Shown: in pieces, positions 29,329 to 62,616 of the stretch
How the letters are laid out: each line of letters starts with the position of its first letter
How positions within the stretch are numbered: the first letter of the stretch is position 1
Source: Osedax fenrisi
Taxonomy: Eukaryota > Annelida > Polychaeta > Sabellida > Siboglinidae
DNA length: 64,000 nucleotides
Direction of reading: 5' to 3'
Assembly: GCA_964019155.1 (NCBI GenBank)
Contig: OZ025241.1
Coordinates: forward strand, 57,549,217-57,613,216
The notes under the pieces: generated by a model
What the model saw: only the letters and a program-made list of their open reading frames with translations
Told to the model about the DNA's origin: nothing
The model's database searches: none
Program-made: the position numbers and the translations under genes

Positions 29329-29944
29329 ATAGTATAATGGTAATAGTCGTTATTAGATATATTTGCTTTTTAATAATGTCTATGATTATATAAAAATTAG
29401 TGGTATCGCACACTATGGTGCGAGCACAGTAGTTTTATCGCACACTATGGTGCGCACACAGTGGTGGTAATGCACACTATGGTGCGAGCACAGTAGTTTT
29501 ATCATTCCTATAGTTTTTCACTGGTTGAAACGGCGACAACATTCCCCGGATGTACATATACATATATACACATGAATACATCTCACCCGTATTGGAGACA
29601 GTTCTCTTGAGCCTGCTCGACTTCTCCTCCTCCTCCGTTCCGTTGGCTGGCGCTCCCGCTGTGTAACCGTGACCTTGAGGATTATTACGATTACTTATAA
29701 GTTTTATTATATGTCCATATATAATTACGCTTTATTGTGGGGGGTTAAGTATATTCTACTATCGTGGATTACGATCTCCCAAACGGTATTGATGCGAGAT
29801 CGCTGTTAATATCGATGCGAGAGCTAACATACCTGTTTCTGCCATGTTGTGTTCGTCCACGAGTTTAATCCAATCGTTTTTTTCGGACGCAGACGAATAT
29901 TGAACTAATGCCGGAAAGATAACGAATAACCCAGGTATATACAT
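18934..29944 (-). CDS. FAM187A: FAM187-type Ig-domain transmembrane protein, ten exons
   Basis: Exons in coding order: 29833-29944, 29587-29658, 28528-28696, 27879-27960, 26537-26692, 25949-26107, 23857-23998, 22777-22897, 20363-20533 and 18934-19150. They sum to 1401 nt (466 residues and stop), and every junction is in phase. The protein has a signal peptide (MYIPGLFVIFPALVQ), a first Ig-like domain (FLRCFVC, YEWTIL, GLFEC), a Trp/Cys TSP1-like link (WGKWSHCSEC, RRIGIC), a second Ig-like domain (SVVLEC, YDQGIYIC), a hydrophobic span (LLGLMSIFLCFLYSA) and a short basic tail. This order is that of vertebrate FAM187A/B (about 413 residues in human, from memory), single-pass membrane proteins of poorly known function. 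The A and B paralogues cannot be told apart here. Three introns carry tandem copies of their own splice sites. Confidence 0.78.
19151..19416. repeat. Minisatellite, about 33 bp unit, abutting an acceptor
   Basis: Eight or so units of the type gtgtatgtgggcgtgttagg lie immediately upstream of the FAM187 last exon on the minus strand. At least two inner units repeat the acceptor-like cccacacacag. Confidence 0.9.
19546..19760 (-). other. Repeat copy with coding-like frame
   Basis: A minus-strand frame reading ILKNAIAKLLEYIAHVNSAL has a diverged relative on the plus strand at 20,150-20,290 (ILNNSIAKFLK, stop, IAHVNSA). I do not recognise the family. It includes the near-perfect palindrome aacagcgcttaaagcgctgtt. 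Confidence 0.45.
20150..20290 (+). other. Inverted relative of the 19,546-19,760 repeat
   Basis: The plus strand shows aattccattgcgaaattt and gctcacgttaacagcgctt, the reverse-complement counterpart of bases about 19,680-19,750. An in-frame stop breaks it. A weaker third copy precedes it (about 20,140-20,180). Confidence 0.5.
20363..20533 (-). CDS. FAM187A: FAM187 exon: second Ig domain core
   Basis: Acceptor ccctacag; donor gttagt. It reads KAIYQDPRQKRVWRNGS, then INGLHHLMIRDLHEYDQGIY, the C to F strands of an Ig domain with the D-x-G-x-Y motif. The donor splits the codon before the Cys. Confidence 0.85.
20760..21310 (+). mobile_element. RTE-like LINE 3' fragment
   Basis: A decayed frame reads RRIKWLGYCIRHPELSAHQL, then ILWEPTQGKANRGRRR and YVENTQ, preceded by RLFVESVLIYGSES and ILRKALHIYW. 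These are conserved pieces of the C-terminal end of many RTE-type reverse transcriptases. Several stops interrupt it. It lies in a FAM187 intron on the opposite strand. Confidence 0.7.
21311..22760. other. AT-rich FAM187 intron segment
   Basis: I recognise no gene or element here apart from short TA runs. Confidence 0.5.
22777..22897 (-). CDS. FAM187A: FAM187 exon: start of second Ig domain
   Basis: Acceptor ccaacag; donor gttagt. It reads IIKMISEKASKLFI, then TGQSVVLECH. The phase-1 join before and phase-2 join after both restore sense codons. Confidence 0.8.
22925..23240. repeat. Purine-rich strand (GGA/GAA tract), polypyrimidine on the coding strand
   Basis: About 310 bases on the plus strand are almost only G and A (ggaaggagagggagg types). 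On the FAM187 coding strand this is a CT-rich tract ending about 30 nt upstream of the acceptor at 22,898. Confidence 0.9.
23470..23665 (+). repeat. Tandem repeat, about 40 bp unit
   Basis: Roughly five copies of a unit containing atagtatatattgtgtgcca and tatatcatgtaaatatag lie in a FAM187 intron. Confidence 0.85.
23857..23998 (-). CDS. FAM187A: FAM187 exon: inter-domain region
   Basis: Acceptor cccctatag, preceded by a C-run; strong donor gtaagt. It reads TWDPSQGIKYPVFKRFGSSG, then IPCRSTALPYNVS. Phase 0 to phase 1. Confidence 0.78.
24190..25609. mobile_element. Large palindromic DNA element with gene fragment
   Basis: The left end gggaaagtaacctaatacgg is mirrored near the right end by ccgtattcaggcactgtcccc. 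Inside, arms of about 200 bp (around 24,590-24,785 and 25,140-25,385) are near-perfect inverted repeats; for example aagtttcgggtaaa at the left occurs as tttacccgaaactt at the right. The central 350 bp are unique and coding-like. Subterminal aatacggacac motifs relate it to the elements at 31,249 and 53,874. Confidence 0.75.
24860..25100 (+). pseudogene. Decayed gene fragment in the centre of the palindromic element
   Basis: The frame reads MTIKMHFLNLHLDYFPNN, then EDQGERFHQDLATMEERYQG. After a frameshift the sequence continues NMLADYCWC, then a stop and KWDD. I recall this HxDFFP...GERFHQD...YQG...DYCW pattern from many uncharacterised, probably transposon-linked, invertebrate proteins. It is not functional here. 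Confidence 0.6.
25818..25948. repeat. 25-bp minisatellite made of 5' splice site copies
   Basis: Six copies spaced exactly 25 bp (starts 25,818, 25,843, 25,868, 25,893, 25,918 and 25,943) each contain actaacga, which is gttagt preceded by tc on the minus strand. The copy at 25,943 is the true FAM187 donor; the other five lie downstream in the intron. Confidence 0.95.
25949..26107 (-). CDS. FAM187A: FAM187 exon: Trp/Cys TSP1-like linker
   Basis: Acceptor aacctcag; donor gttagt. It reads VSRLKELINHRPQGNQ, then RWGKWSHCSECSIRG and KRRIGICTLI. The WxxWxxCxxC...RxGxC layout is the FAM187 signature between the two Ig domains. It is 159 nt, phase 0 at both ends. Confidence 0.85.
26537..26692 (-). 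CDS. FAM187A: FAM187 exon: first Ig domain, E to G strands
   Basis: Acceptor cacgcag, after a CA/CG repeat; donor gttagt. It reads DDTIYKVGDDMPDSLHILRL, then YATSGLFECYVDG and YRVDVISLDKRQV. It is 156 nt, phase 0 at both ends. Confidence 0.85.
26695..26780. repeat. GT/GC-rich simple repeat
   Basis: Repeats of gtgtgcgtgcttgtg type directly precede the acceptor of the FAM187 exon at 26,692 on the coding strand, where they read as a CA/CG tract. Confidence 0.9.
26951..26996 (+). repeat. Two long G homopolymer runs
   Basis: Runs of about 12 and 15 G lie some 20 bp apart in a FAM187 intron. Exact lengths may be unreliable in any read technology. Confidence 0.9.
27258..27625 (+). mobile_element. 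SINE, plus strand, split by an insertion
   Basis: The tRNA-like head starts ctgcctgtgttactcagttg and resumes at gacacacaagcagtagg (27,468) after about 180 bp of unrelated sequence. The body continues to atgatcggctctcg. It meets a minus-strand copy at its right end. Confidence 0.75.
27625..27792 (-). mobile_element. SINE, minus strand, tail-to-tail with the previous copy
   Basis: On the minus strand it reads tgtggctcagttggctaagg, then gacacacaagcagtaggac, the B-box-like gggttcgagcc, and the body to atgatcggctctcg. It is truncated at the same body position as its partner. Confidence 0.8.
27879..27960 (-). CDS. FAM187A: FAM187 exon: first Ig domain, C strand
   Basis: Acceptor attgtag; donor gtaatg. 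It reads LRPDENARDYKYEWTILKIE, with the Ig core Trp. The phase-2 join to the previous exon gives FVCLRPDE. 82 nt. Confidence 0.78.
28262..28312. repeat. (TA)n microsatellite
   Basis: A TA dinucleotide run of about 25 units with one GA interruption near its start. Confidence 0.9.
28528..28696 (-). CDS. FAM187A: FAM187 exon: start of first Ig domain
   Basis: Acceptor aacaacag; donor gttagg. It reads YHKYAHTMVESTFDDYLLCM, then QQVMFMEGQDAFLRCFV, with the B-strand Cys. Phase 1 to phase 2. Confidence 0.78.
28694..28840. repeat. 48-49 bp minisatellite containing 3' splice site copies
   Basis: Three units start at 28,694, 28,743 and 28,791. Each carries agtctg(g/t)tgtgttc followed by gtgatatcagttaat. 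On the minus strand the unit ends in a pyrimidine tract and cag; the copy at 28,697 is the true acceptor. Confidence 0.92.
28988..29066 (+). repeat. Tandem repeat, about 17 bp unit
   Basis: Copies of cagtgttgttataccc lie in a FAM187 intron. Confidence 0.88.
29281..29328 (+). repeat. (AGT)n triplet array
   Basis: About 15 AGT triplets in a FAM187 intron. Confidence 0.95.
29398..29502 (+). repeat. Tandem repeat, about 40-55 bp unit, with palindromic core
   Basis: Three copies of cgcacactatggtgcg (one with tgcac at its left end) are followed by agcacagtagt or acacagtggt. The core has inverted arms cgcac and gtgcg. Confidence 0.88.
29587..29658 (-). CDS. FAM187A: FAM187 exon: acidic N-terminal segment
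   Basis: Acceptor ttacacag; donor gtgaga. It reads AGAPANGTEEEEKSSRLKRT, then VSNT. The 72-nt exon joins phase 1 to phase 1. It has no counterpart that I recall in vertebrate FAM187. Confidence 0.65.
29833..29944 (-). CDS. FAM187A: FAM187 first coding exon with signal peptide
   Basis: ATG at 29,944, then MYIPGLFVIFPALVQYSSAS, a typical hydrophobic signal peptide, then NDWIKLVDEHNMAET. Donor gtatgt. The start was chosen because it gives the signal peptide. The promoter is not identifiable. Confidence 0.7.
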
Positions 29945-30639
29945 ATCACTCGTAATTAGATGTACAGCGTTAATGATAATGTATCCTAATAATGATAATG
30001 TATTCGATAGGTGTTTCTATTTACAAAACAATAGCTATTTATAAATATGGTATCTATTTTTAGATTACCTACCAATTAATTGTAAACAAATACATTAAAT
30101 ATGTTACCATGGTAACTTATAATGAATAAATAGTAATGGAATTTTAATTTGAATACACATATATATATATATATATATACTATAAATCATATATATTGGA
30201 TTTTTTAATTAATATTTCATTTCTAATTTTATTGCTTCATTTAATAATATATAATTCTGCGTAAAAGTTATCAAAATAGGACTCTATAGTGGTACTCCTA
30301 TACGGTACAGTATAGGTTATCATATACTGTCACATATACTGTATGTTAGGATATACTATTACTTGAAAATCGTCGAAGTAAGCAGATGATATAATTATTG
30401 TATATACTTCTTCGTTGTTTATGAGGTGTATACATTATTAAATTATATTTGAACTCGAATCTGAATAATTAATTAAGATAGAAATGAGCTGTTAAGTTTA
30501 TTTCAGATTTATTGTTGTTGACTATTTGATACATCCACTGTAACATAATGAAGTCATTCTATCACGAATACATACACACAAAGGATATCGCATTACTAAA
30601 ATAAGTAAATTTATTTAATTTTTTGCCGTTCTTTTTATT

Positions 30640-30768
30640 TGATGGAGTCCTTTCTTTACATACAGGAACTTAGATGAAGTTTTCACTTATAACCATATAT
30701 GGCTCTCATATACCTTCTAATACGATTTCAAGGCGTCCAGTTTTAATGAGAGCCGATTAATTTGTATA
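30640..30768 (-). mobile_element. SINE 3' half, minus strand, diverged
   Basis: It matches the SINE tail and body: tggagtcctttc, acttagatgaagttttcact, tataaccatatatggctctc and atgagagccgat. Confidence 0.75.
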
Positions 30769-31248
30769 TACAATATATAAGAACACTTTTTAACATTATT
30801 TGAATACCTATATTAGTAGTGGGCATAGTGTATCTACTACCCACCTGCAAGACGCTTAATCGCAGATAGCTACATGACCAGCTCTATGCATATATATGCG
30901 ATAACTTATAATATAATCAATATACAAATTTCAATATTTAAATATATAATATATATTTTGGAAATATCAGTTGTCTATATACCCTTTACAAATAATTATA
31001 TAAAACACCGTATTAATATGAAATGCTAATACTGCGCTTATTACAATGTGTATCTTAGTGATAATCTCTCGTACACGCCCATATATGCCCATATATGGCT
31101 GTATGTTAACGTAGCCATGGCAACGTCAGTATTTACTTTATTTATAATAAGTTTAATTTAACATCTATAGATGTTAATACGTATACGTATAGTAATAATA
31201 ATAGAAATGTTAGTAATATAAACTATATATATATCATATATTTTATGT

Positions 31249-32162
31249 AGGGGAAAGTAACCGAATACGGGCCCTCTCGTATCTCAGAAACCACAAATCC
31301 TACAAAAAAATTTTAGTGAATAAAAAATTCATAATAATATAAATTGTCTAAATAATATTTTTTTTATTTTAATTATTCAAAATAGAGCTGATATATCAAA
31401 TACACTAATTTTTTTATTACGTTTTTAAATTTATGAAAAAAAATGTCAAATTAAAACCTTCTCAAGAATACATACGTATCGATATACAATATAACTCTAT
31501 ATTATTAACAATGCTTTAGGCATTTTAAAATTTTTATATATATATATAATTTCTATATTTGTTATCAAATATTCATACGGTATTAATTAAGCATATATCT
31601 AGAGGTCATATACGTCCCTAATACGGACACTCTAGATGTCTTAATACGGACACCATATAGGGTTCTTATCTTATAAGGTCCTATATATAATCAATCATAT
31701 CGCAGCATATGAACTATTCTGATTTTCATAAAAATAGCGTGCGTTATAATAGTAATACCATCAATAAAGCTAGACCTAACATTTTTATTATTTAGATACT
31801 TAAATTGTATTATTAATTAAAAAAATAATAAAAATAAATAAATTATTAATTAATTAAATTAGAATAAATTATTTATAAAATTAATTATAAATAATGTAAT
31901 TGTAATTTGTCTGATTGATTCATCAATACTATATAGTTTATCTAGTGGTATATAGGGTGTCCGTATTATAAAATAGTGTATCCGTATTCGGATATGGGTA
32001 CCGAATACGGACACCCCCTTTATCTATGGAATTAAAAGATTAAATAAAATTTAAAAATCACAATAATATCTATAATCATATAATATTAATATATTGTAAT
32101 TTTTGAATACAACTAATGAGTCATAACATGTTAATACCATTTATTGAGGTGCACCTAATACG
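31249..32162. mobile_element. TA-flanked inverted-repeat element (TAGGGGA family), copy 1
   Basis: It begins taggggaaagtaaccgaata and contains several subterminal gaatacgg(g/a)c motifs in both orientations; the right part ends gaggtgcacctaatacg. The interior matches the copy at 53,874 over about 0.9 kb (for example aaaccttctcaaga). The right terminus is eroded. No transposase frame. Confidence 0.75.
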
Positions 32163-33805
32163 TTTATAAACGCCATGGCGTCTTAGACATAACTATAAAG
32201 TTGTGTTGGAATATATAAATTAGTTTGACGCTATACGCATAATTAACTTTCATATACGATATTGCAATGATACTATAGAAATATAAAGAATAAATGGGTA
32301 AATATTAGTATTAGTGTTGATAAGTTATTTTGTAAAGTATAATATAAATATGCCCGCAAAAAAAGTGGTCCAATAAGTTTAGTCTTAATATATACCACAT
32401 TTAAATCATACAAATAAAGTAGGAATACCCCGATAAAATGTAAAAGTAATAATATAATATTACATAAGCAAACATAACTCGTGTCACATCTTTATCGATA
32501 CCTACGAAGTCACTGAATGTAATGTGTCGCGGTGTATGTCACCGTGTTGTTCACCTAGTACAACACAATGAATCATTTATTTACTTGGTAGGCTACACAA
32601 AATTATACACCTAAACAACTTTAAAAAACCTACCTACACAAAATTATTATATAAGATTTACTTAACACTTCTATTAAATAAAAAATTTCAAAATAAAAAA
32701 TTTTCAATTTAAACTCATAAAAGAAAAAATGAAAATAAGAAAAATGTCTTCGTAAATATTTACTCTAAATATAGATGGAAAGTAATTTAGTGAATACAAA
32801 ATTCATATAAATACAATGAACAATTATAAAGGTTGGAAGAAAATTCGTAAACATTTTTTTCAAATTAATTTTCAAATAGAAATTATTCATCTGTGCTTCA
32901 ATGTGTATTGAAATTTTGTATCAATTCACTTTGATGTCACTGTGAGGTAGACATGTATACAAACTAACAATATGTATATTTTAGACCTCTCAAATATACA
33001 TACGAAATATTAAATTATAACTACACAAATTATAAATGATTATATGAATGAAATCAGTTTATAGACACTTATCTGCAGATAATGATCATCACGAGGAGGA
33101 TCATTGAAAGTTATAAGATATATCTTTGGTATACCTTTGCTATATATCATATAGGTATACCTTTGCATCATATGATTTCATATGATATGGTATATAGAAT
33201 CTACATGATCCGTATAATTAAAATACGTATTTTTATAAGTTAATGGTACCACTAACTAATTCTGTACATTTATTATTAATTATTAAATCCTTTATTATTA
33301 AATTATTTTTATTATTTTGTATATCAATAATATATTACAATATATTTCTTATAAAATAACGTATTAGTTAATAACTTATATTTATACTTATGTAATATAG
33401 ATATAAATATCTACACATTGTACACCTATATGTTTTATTTAATTCATAACTAAATATGTTATGTTATTTTTTTAAAGTTATATAATATGTTGGTGCAGTC
33501 CTTTCATCTCATCTAGAAACATAGATTTAGTTTTCTATTTATTACTATACTGATATTTTTTTTTCAACGGAAGATCATAAGCTTTGCTTCAATATCTATC
33601 CGGGTTCTTTTACAAAATTCTAAATTATATATATATTTCATTGAGACTCCGCGTAGATCACACATATATATATAATATCTAAAATTCATAGTTAGACATA
33701 ATATTGAGAAATGGACACGTCCTTGAGAACACAACATAATACACCAGTATCTATTCAGCTACAACAGTATGAAGAGGTAACACAATCAATAGATAGCTAT
33801 ATTTA

Positions 33806-33848
<43 letters not shown>

Positions 33849-34182
33849 AATATATCTAATTAAATAAAAATCAATCACACAATGAAAACTTATCAACATT
33901 ACTATTGTTATCATTAGACCGTAGATTGTTAGATTTGATTAGAAATAATTAATGATTTACAATTGCAAATATAATTTTATTCTAAAATTTTAAAACAATA
34001 CAGAATAATAAACAACAATTTAATTTGTTAGCATGTTTATTTATTAAAAGCAAAAAAACATAAATAACAAATAACGTTTCTCGCCGAACACAAATATACG
34101 GTAGGCATTGCTATTTACATGTCAGCGTACATATATCATTATTCGAGTACACACAATATAAATATGTAAATATATGTATACG

Positions 34183-34216
<34 letters not shown>

Positions 34217-34261
34217 CATATATAATTATAATATAACATATTAGTTAATTCACAGTGTTAG

Positions 34262-34303
<42 letters not shown>

Positions 34304-34526
34304 TATGCTTGTTAGCGTATATGTATTAATCTAAATATATAGATGATTATATTGCTATAGTTATGTATTCTTTAGTATGCTCTATATATAATATAGAGAA
34401 TCTATATAGAGTTATTTACTGGTTATATAGGATTTAAATAAACAAATTGTAATCATTAAAATTGTAATTATTAAAGAATTAATAAATTACCATACTTCTT
34501 TGATATATAGCGTTTAACATTTAATC

Positions 34527-34594
<68 letters not shown>

Positions 34595-34762
34595 TCCAAA
34601 TAGATTAATATATAAAATATAGATATATATATTACATATATATATATAACACAACTTAATTACATATACATTTATAGAGTTATAATTCACGTATAAAAGT
34701 AAAGTTAAATTTCATATTATATTACATATTTATTTAATTTATTATAAAAAATAAATTATTTA
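32163..34762. other. AT-rich intergenic DNA
   Basis: No gene recognised. It contains a faint SINE tail on the minus strand near 33,488-33,545 and TA runs near 33,810 and 34,185-34,300. Confidence 0.5.
34529..34592. repeat. (TA)n microsatellite
   Basis: About 31 TA units. Confidence 0.95.
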
Positions 34763-35261
34763 GGGGAAGGAAAGGTAATTTGGCAAATGTTATACTAGAA
34801 GTACCATAAATCAAAGTATACGTATTTTTTAAATAACTATCATATACTATGTAACTAATATTTTTAATAATTATTGATTATTTATTAAATTGTAATGTTA
34901 ACTATGATTAAAGAGATTGTGAAATACTATAAATTATAAATTGATTTTTGTTTGGTATCAGTTATAGTTTCTGAGATATTACGGACGTCAAAGTACACGC
35001 GTCGTCCATATTATCTTCATTAACATACGTTTTCGTACGTTCATCTAAGAAAAGAATTAATATTTATCGTGTTCTCATCGTAATTAATTTATCAATTTTG
35101 ATAATAATTAATTAATATTAATATTAATATCTCGTTATTTATATATCCGATTTTAATTATATTAATTCTTATTGATAACATATATCGAAATCTGTTAATA
35201 TTATATATATATCTATAAGAAATAGGGTAATTTATATGTTATTATTACATCTACTATAGTA

Positions 35262-36203
35262 GGGGAGAGTAATCTAATATCGACATGAACGTAATGTCGA
35301 CACCCTAGAGATCTCCTAAAATATAATTCCAATAAAAAAATAATTAATGTATGAAATGTTAATCAATATAATTCTAATTCATATAAGTATAAAGTTTTTT
35401 TTTAATATTTATATTTTTTTAATTACAAAAACTGATTTTTTCGTTACAACTCTAAATTTATGCATATTTGAAAATTTATATATTTTATATATTTTAAATA
35501 CATCGTATAGATTTAATTATATATTACAATGTGCCGAAAAGATTTTGTATTTTTCATAATTTGTTGCAAAGTTATTGACATTTACCTAAGCAACATATAT
35601 TTTCATAATACCGACACCCTAATTGCACGTAATATCGACACCCTTTAACCAATCAGCGTTATTTGTTTATAATGTGCGTGCGTTATGTTAATATTAATAA
35701 ATTAATAGACATACCTAATAATATACGCATATACTTGGAATTATTCTACTTGGAATTAAATAGTCTTTCTGAAACTATATAAAACTCCTACATACGTACA
35801 ATATTCGCATTATGTAATTTAAAACTTAATATTTATAATATAATATAAAATATTAACTATTTAAAAAAATTAATTATAAGAAAACAACGTATGAATTGCG
35901 TGTGTTAACTAAAAGTAAGGCGCATTTAATTCTGATTGGATGGTGGGTATTAAAATACTCTATGGGTATATATATTTAGGGTGTCGATATTATGTGCCCG
36001 TGTGACGGTATTTGAGGAAGTACCTGTAATATCGACACCCCTGTTATCTCAGAGTTAAACAAACTAAATTAAATTTTAAAATAGCTATTATATGTATATA
36101 CCTACTTAATACTAATAAATAAAATTTGGAAATATTTATTTAAGAAATAATAAGTTATCGTGATTAATTGTTAGAGTGTCGGTATTCGAGTACTCTCCCC
36201 TAT
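35262..36203. mobile_element. TA-flanked inverted-repeat element, subfamily with ATCGACACC motif
   Basis: The ends taggggagagtaatctaat and gagtactctcccctat form a terminal inverted repeat next to TA. Inside, several copies of aatatcgacaccc or its complement replace the aatacggacac motif of the sister family. About 0.94 kb; no transposase frame. Confidence 0.75.
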
Positions 36204-37420
36204 ATATATGTATATCATGTATTGTGTTATTTAGTATACACGTTTAACAGCTACAATATCCTTATGTCATTATATCTATTATGATTAATCTTTCTAGGAT
36301 CAAGATTATTTTATTAGATTTACATGTTTAATTTTGAAATAGTTACAACTTAAGGGAAAAACAAAATAGTATTTGTAAATAAGTTATTAGTTTATATTTA
36401 ACATTTAATAGATACAATTATTTTTAATATTTGGGGGATTGAGGCTGACGTTGTTAGTGGTATGATCTATCGAATTTGATACGTATTAAAAATCAATAGC
36501 TATAAGAGGATTTATTATATACTTGCATATTTTATTAATACTATATAATAATATAGATATAACATTTGAATATTTTATATTTTTATGATAAACTATATCT
36601 TTTTGAATTTTTGGTACATATGAAAACACTACTTTGCTATTAAATGGTAATTAAGTATGGGGTTTTGGCTTATAGTTCCTATAATATTCAATAGGTATAG
36701 ACATATGTTCGGAAGAATAACTTATATTATTTAATAAAATTGATATATTTGTTTTGTATATATTTTGTATATAGTACGGCATACTTATGAAATAAAATAA
36801 TTTATAAATATATAAATATATATATATAATTATATGAAAAAGACTGAATTTTAATAAATATATTAAAAAATAATCAAGAGACAATAAAACTAAATTCTGA
36901 TTGGCTGTCATCGGTCATTAGTAATGACTCATTACCCCTAATATATTGGCCAGATCACAATTTGTATTTCCCTAATATATTTTTAATATTTGTTGACCAA
37001 ACACCTGCCAACATTTTAGGATTACGTGGTATCGTCCTACTAATAATGTTAGATAGTTGAATTACTAGACATGTTAATCTATACCAATTGGTTACCCTAG
37101 TATTATATCCCTATTTACTACCTATTATTTAATACAACAATATATCTTTTCGTTTAAAAAACTATACAAATATGATTATGATATTGACTATATACTTAAA
37201 TATGAAATTTATTTAGAAAATTTGTTAAAATAAAAAATAAATTTGTTTTATTTCGAAATTACATAAATATAAAAATAATAAAGTTCATATTTGTCGCTTC
37301 TCTTTCGCGATACGCATCGTGTACACATATTACGAATATTACATAACACACAAAGCACTTATTGCATAACGAAGCTTGTATGTAATACACACGATCGTTT
37401 CACATTAGCAAACACCGAAC
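36204..37420. other. AT-rich DNA upstream of the BTB-BACK gene
   Basis: It includes the expected promoter and 5' untranslated region of the BTB gene, but I see no convincing TATA box or initiator among the many AT-rich candidates. Confidence 0.4.
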
Positions 37421-43058
<5,638 letters not shown>

Positions 43059-43197
43059 GGGGGGCCACACGCATGCGTACGTTTATATGTATGCGTAGAC
43101 GTATGTGTGCCTACGTTCGAATAGGCGGGTACATATTCTAAACGATCACGTCATAATACTATTGTTATGTCAGCACAAAACAAACACGATCTCGCTA

Positions 43198-43203
43198 ATA
43201 AAG
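43198..43203 (+). terminator. BTB-BACK polyadenylation signal AATAAA
   Basis: AATAAA lies 139 nt after the stop codon. Confidence 0.45.
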
Positions 43204-44091
43204 TGTATCTACGCTACGTTCATTGTTAATATCAGAATTTGTCCGAAACTCGTACCATTTCACGACGTTTAGTTAATTTATAAATAATTACTCGTCTAAT
43301 TACTATTGTTATTATTCACATATGAAATTATATATAAAAATATGACTTAAAATTAAATTAATTATTATGAAATAAACACACCGAAATGGTTTCGATACAA
43401 TTCCAACGAATATGCATTACTACTAATGGTGATAAAATATAAAAATTAATTAATTTATATTCTAGAATAATTATATTTATATTTATGTTTTTATTGGTAA
43501 AATTGTTATGTTATTACGAGCAAAATAAATCCATCCTTCGCGTGGATATTAAATTTGAGAATTTAACCCCATCATCATTCCTATATTTATAATTTACATA
43601 CGCAATAGCGTAGTGTAATTTATATAGGACACATAATATACCAGACACGGAGTCGATAGGCTTTTATAGTGTTTTCCTATCGATATGCCACATACATATG
43701 ATACTTATATATTGATAGTTATAGGTCGAGAAGCTACATTGACAGATTCACCTGTCAGTTTATGTATCATATATCTTTAGATTATATATTCTTATATGCC
43801 GACATAAGTTTAGTGTAAAGCCAGCTTAAAGCTTATACTCCAATATACTTACTGATAGGACAGTCGGATATGGTACGACCAACACCCGCAATAGGATGAC
43901 ACCCGACACGTTGGAATTCTACATCTAATTATTCACTATACATTATATATATATATATATAGAATATAGCATTGTTAGATAATATTGTATAATATGTAAT
44001 ATAGGTACTTTTTGCAGAGTATAGCTTATGTAATATTTTATAATTGAAATAGGTGAACTTAACTATAGGTATATAACCTAGTATAGAATGG

Positions 44092-61209
<17,118 letters not shown>

Positions 61210-61358
61210 CTTAAAACGTATAACGATGTAATGTGATATGTAATGCGTATACAGTTTAATAAAGCACATATTTATTTATATTCTATAGAATATGCTCGCT
61301 ATAGTGATCATATTTTAATAAGTATACTTTGTATACATTGTATAAATACAAATTGTTG

Positions 61359-61367
<9 letters not shown>

Positions 61368-61408
<41 letters not shown>
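61368..61408. repeat. (TA)n microsatellite
   Basis: TA run between LMLN and the plus-strand retrotransposon. Confidence 0.9.
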
Positions 61409-61410
<2 letters not shown>

Positions 61411-61594
61411 TCAGTCGTTTATAGATATACACATCCTAGATGTTATAGATACTATTTACACATACCGATGCCGACATGTGTATATTGTGGATATATATAT
61501 ATATATATACACGCATGCAATTTATATTACACATATTCTATAGTTTATATGTATACATATATATTTATATACATACACGCTATTAGTCATTATA

Positions 61595-62614
61595 ATGATT
61601 GTTAGAAAAATAATTATCAATGAAGTACTATGCTTTTGTGTTAATGCCAGAGAGACTATGAACCGTGATTCCATGGTTATGGTAATCTCGGGATATTTTG
61701 AGATTGATGAGTTATCTGTTGCTAAAGAAATTCTCACTAGTGATATATGTATTAAAAAAATCGTAGATGATTCTGAATGCAGATATAGCGTTAAACGTAA
61801 ATCCCCTAATTTATCTGAAAAAATCTCCAAAGATATCGTTGGTATCTTTGATTTGATTGATAATGTAAATTCAGAATCGATTCCCTTATTTGTTGCATCC
61901 AATATTAGACGTATACCCCCTATTGGAGATCAAAATACTAATATGGCATCAATTCATTCTGCTATAATATTACTAAGAAAGAACATCAATTTAATTAATG
62001 AAGCAATAATTCCATTAATTGACAATACTAATAACATTATAGATACCACTAATAAAGATATTTCATCAAATATATGTGAACATATATCTGCTGATATTCC
62101 TATAGATAATCAACTGAAAAGTGGAAATAGCAAGAATAACCATTCTATCTCTTATGCATCAATCGTAAGAAATACTACACTGGATGATGGGTTTACACTA
62201 ATAACCTCAACCAAGAAATTGAAGAAAAGTCAAGTTAAAGAATCGCTGATTCCTAATAAAGAAACTGTGAACATACGGCGTAAAGGTGTCATAATCGGAA
62301 ATAATTCTTCTGATGCATTCGGGAAAACTCCTCCAAGACGATATCATTTATACCTATCTAGGTTAAATAATGATGTTACCGCTGACGATATTACATCGTA
62401 TATATGTAAAGAATGTGATGTTACATCTAAAGAATGTTCAGTGGAGAAAATCATTACTTCTCACCATTTTGTCTCTTCATTTAAGGTAAGTCTGATGATT
62501 AACAATGTCCAAGATGTATATAACTGTGAAAGATGGCTTAGTGGTATTTTAATTAAACGTTTTTTTAATAAAGCTAATCATGACAATAATGTTAATGTTA
62601 ACAGTAATATATAA
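61595..62614 (+). CDS. Retrotransposon ORF1 protein
   Basis: An intact 339-residue frame. The N-terminal 150 residues are helical and Asp/Ile-rich. The C-terminus (about 245-335) reads RRYHLYLSRLNNDVTADDIT, then FVSSFKVSL and LIKRFFNK, the RNA-binding-like C-terminal module common in CR1/L2-like ORF1 proteins. It ends two bases before the ATG of ORF2. Confidence 0.75.
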   Translation: MIVRKIIINEVLCFCVNARETMNRDSMVMVISGYFEIDELSVAKEILTSDICIKKIVDDSECRYSVKRKSPNLSEKISKDIVGIFDLIDNVNSESIPLFVASNIRRIPPIGDQNTNMASIHSAIILLRKNINLINEAIIPLIDNTNNIIDTTNKDISSNICEHISADIPIDNQLKSGNSKNNHSISYASIVRNTTLDDGFTLITSTKKLKKSQVKESLIPNKETVNIRRKGVIIGNNSSDAFGKTPPRRYHLYLSRLNNDVTADDITSYICKECDVTSKECSVEKIITSHHFVSSFKVSLMINNVQDVYNCERWLSGILIKRFFNKANHDNNVNVNSNI

Positions 62615-62616
62615 TA

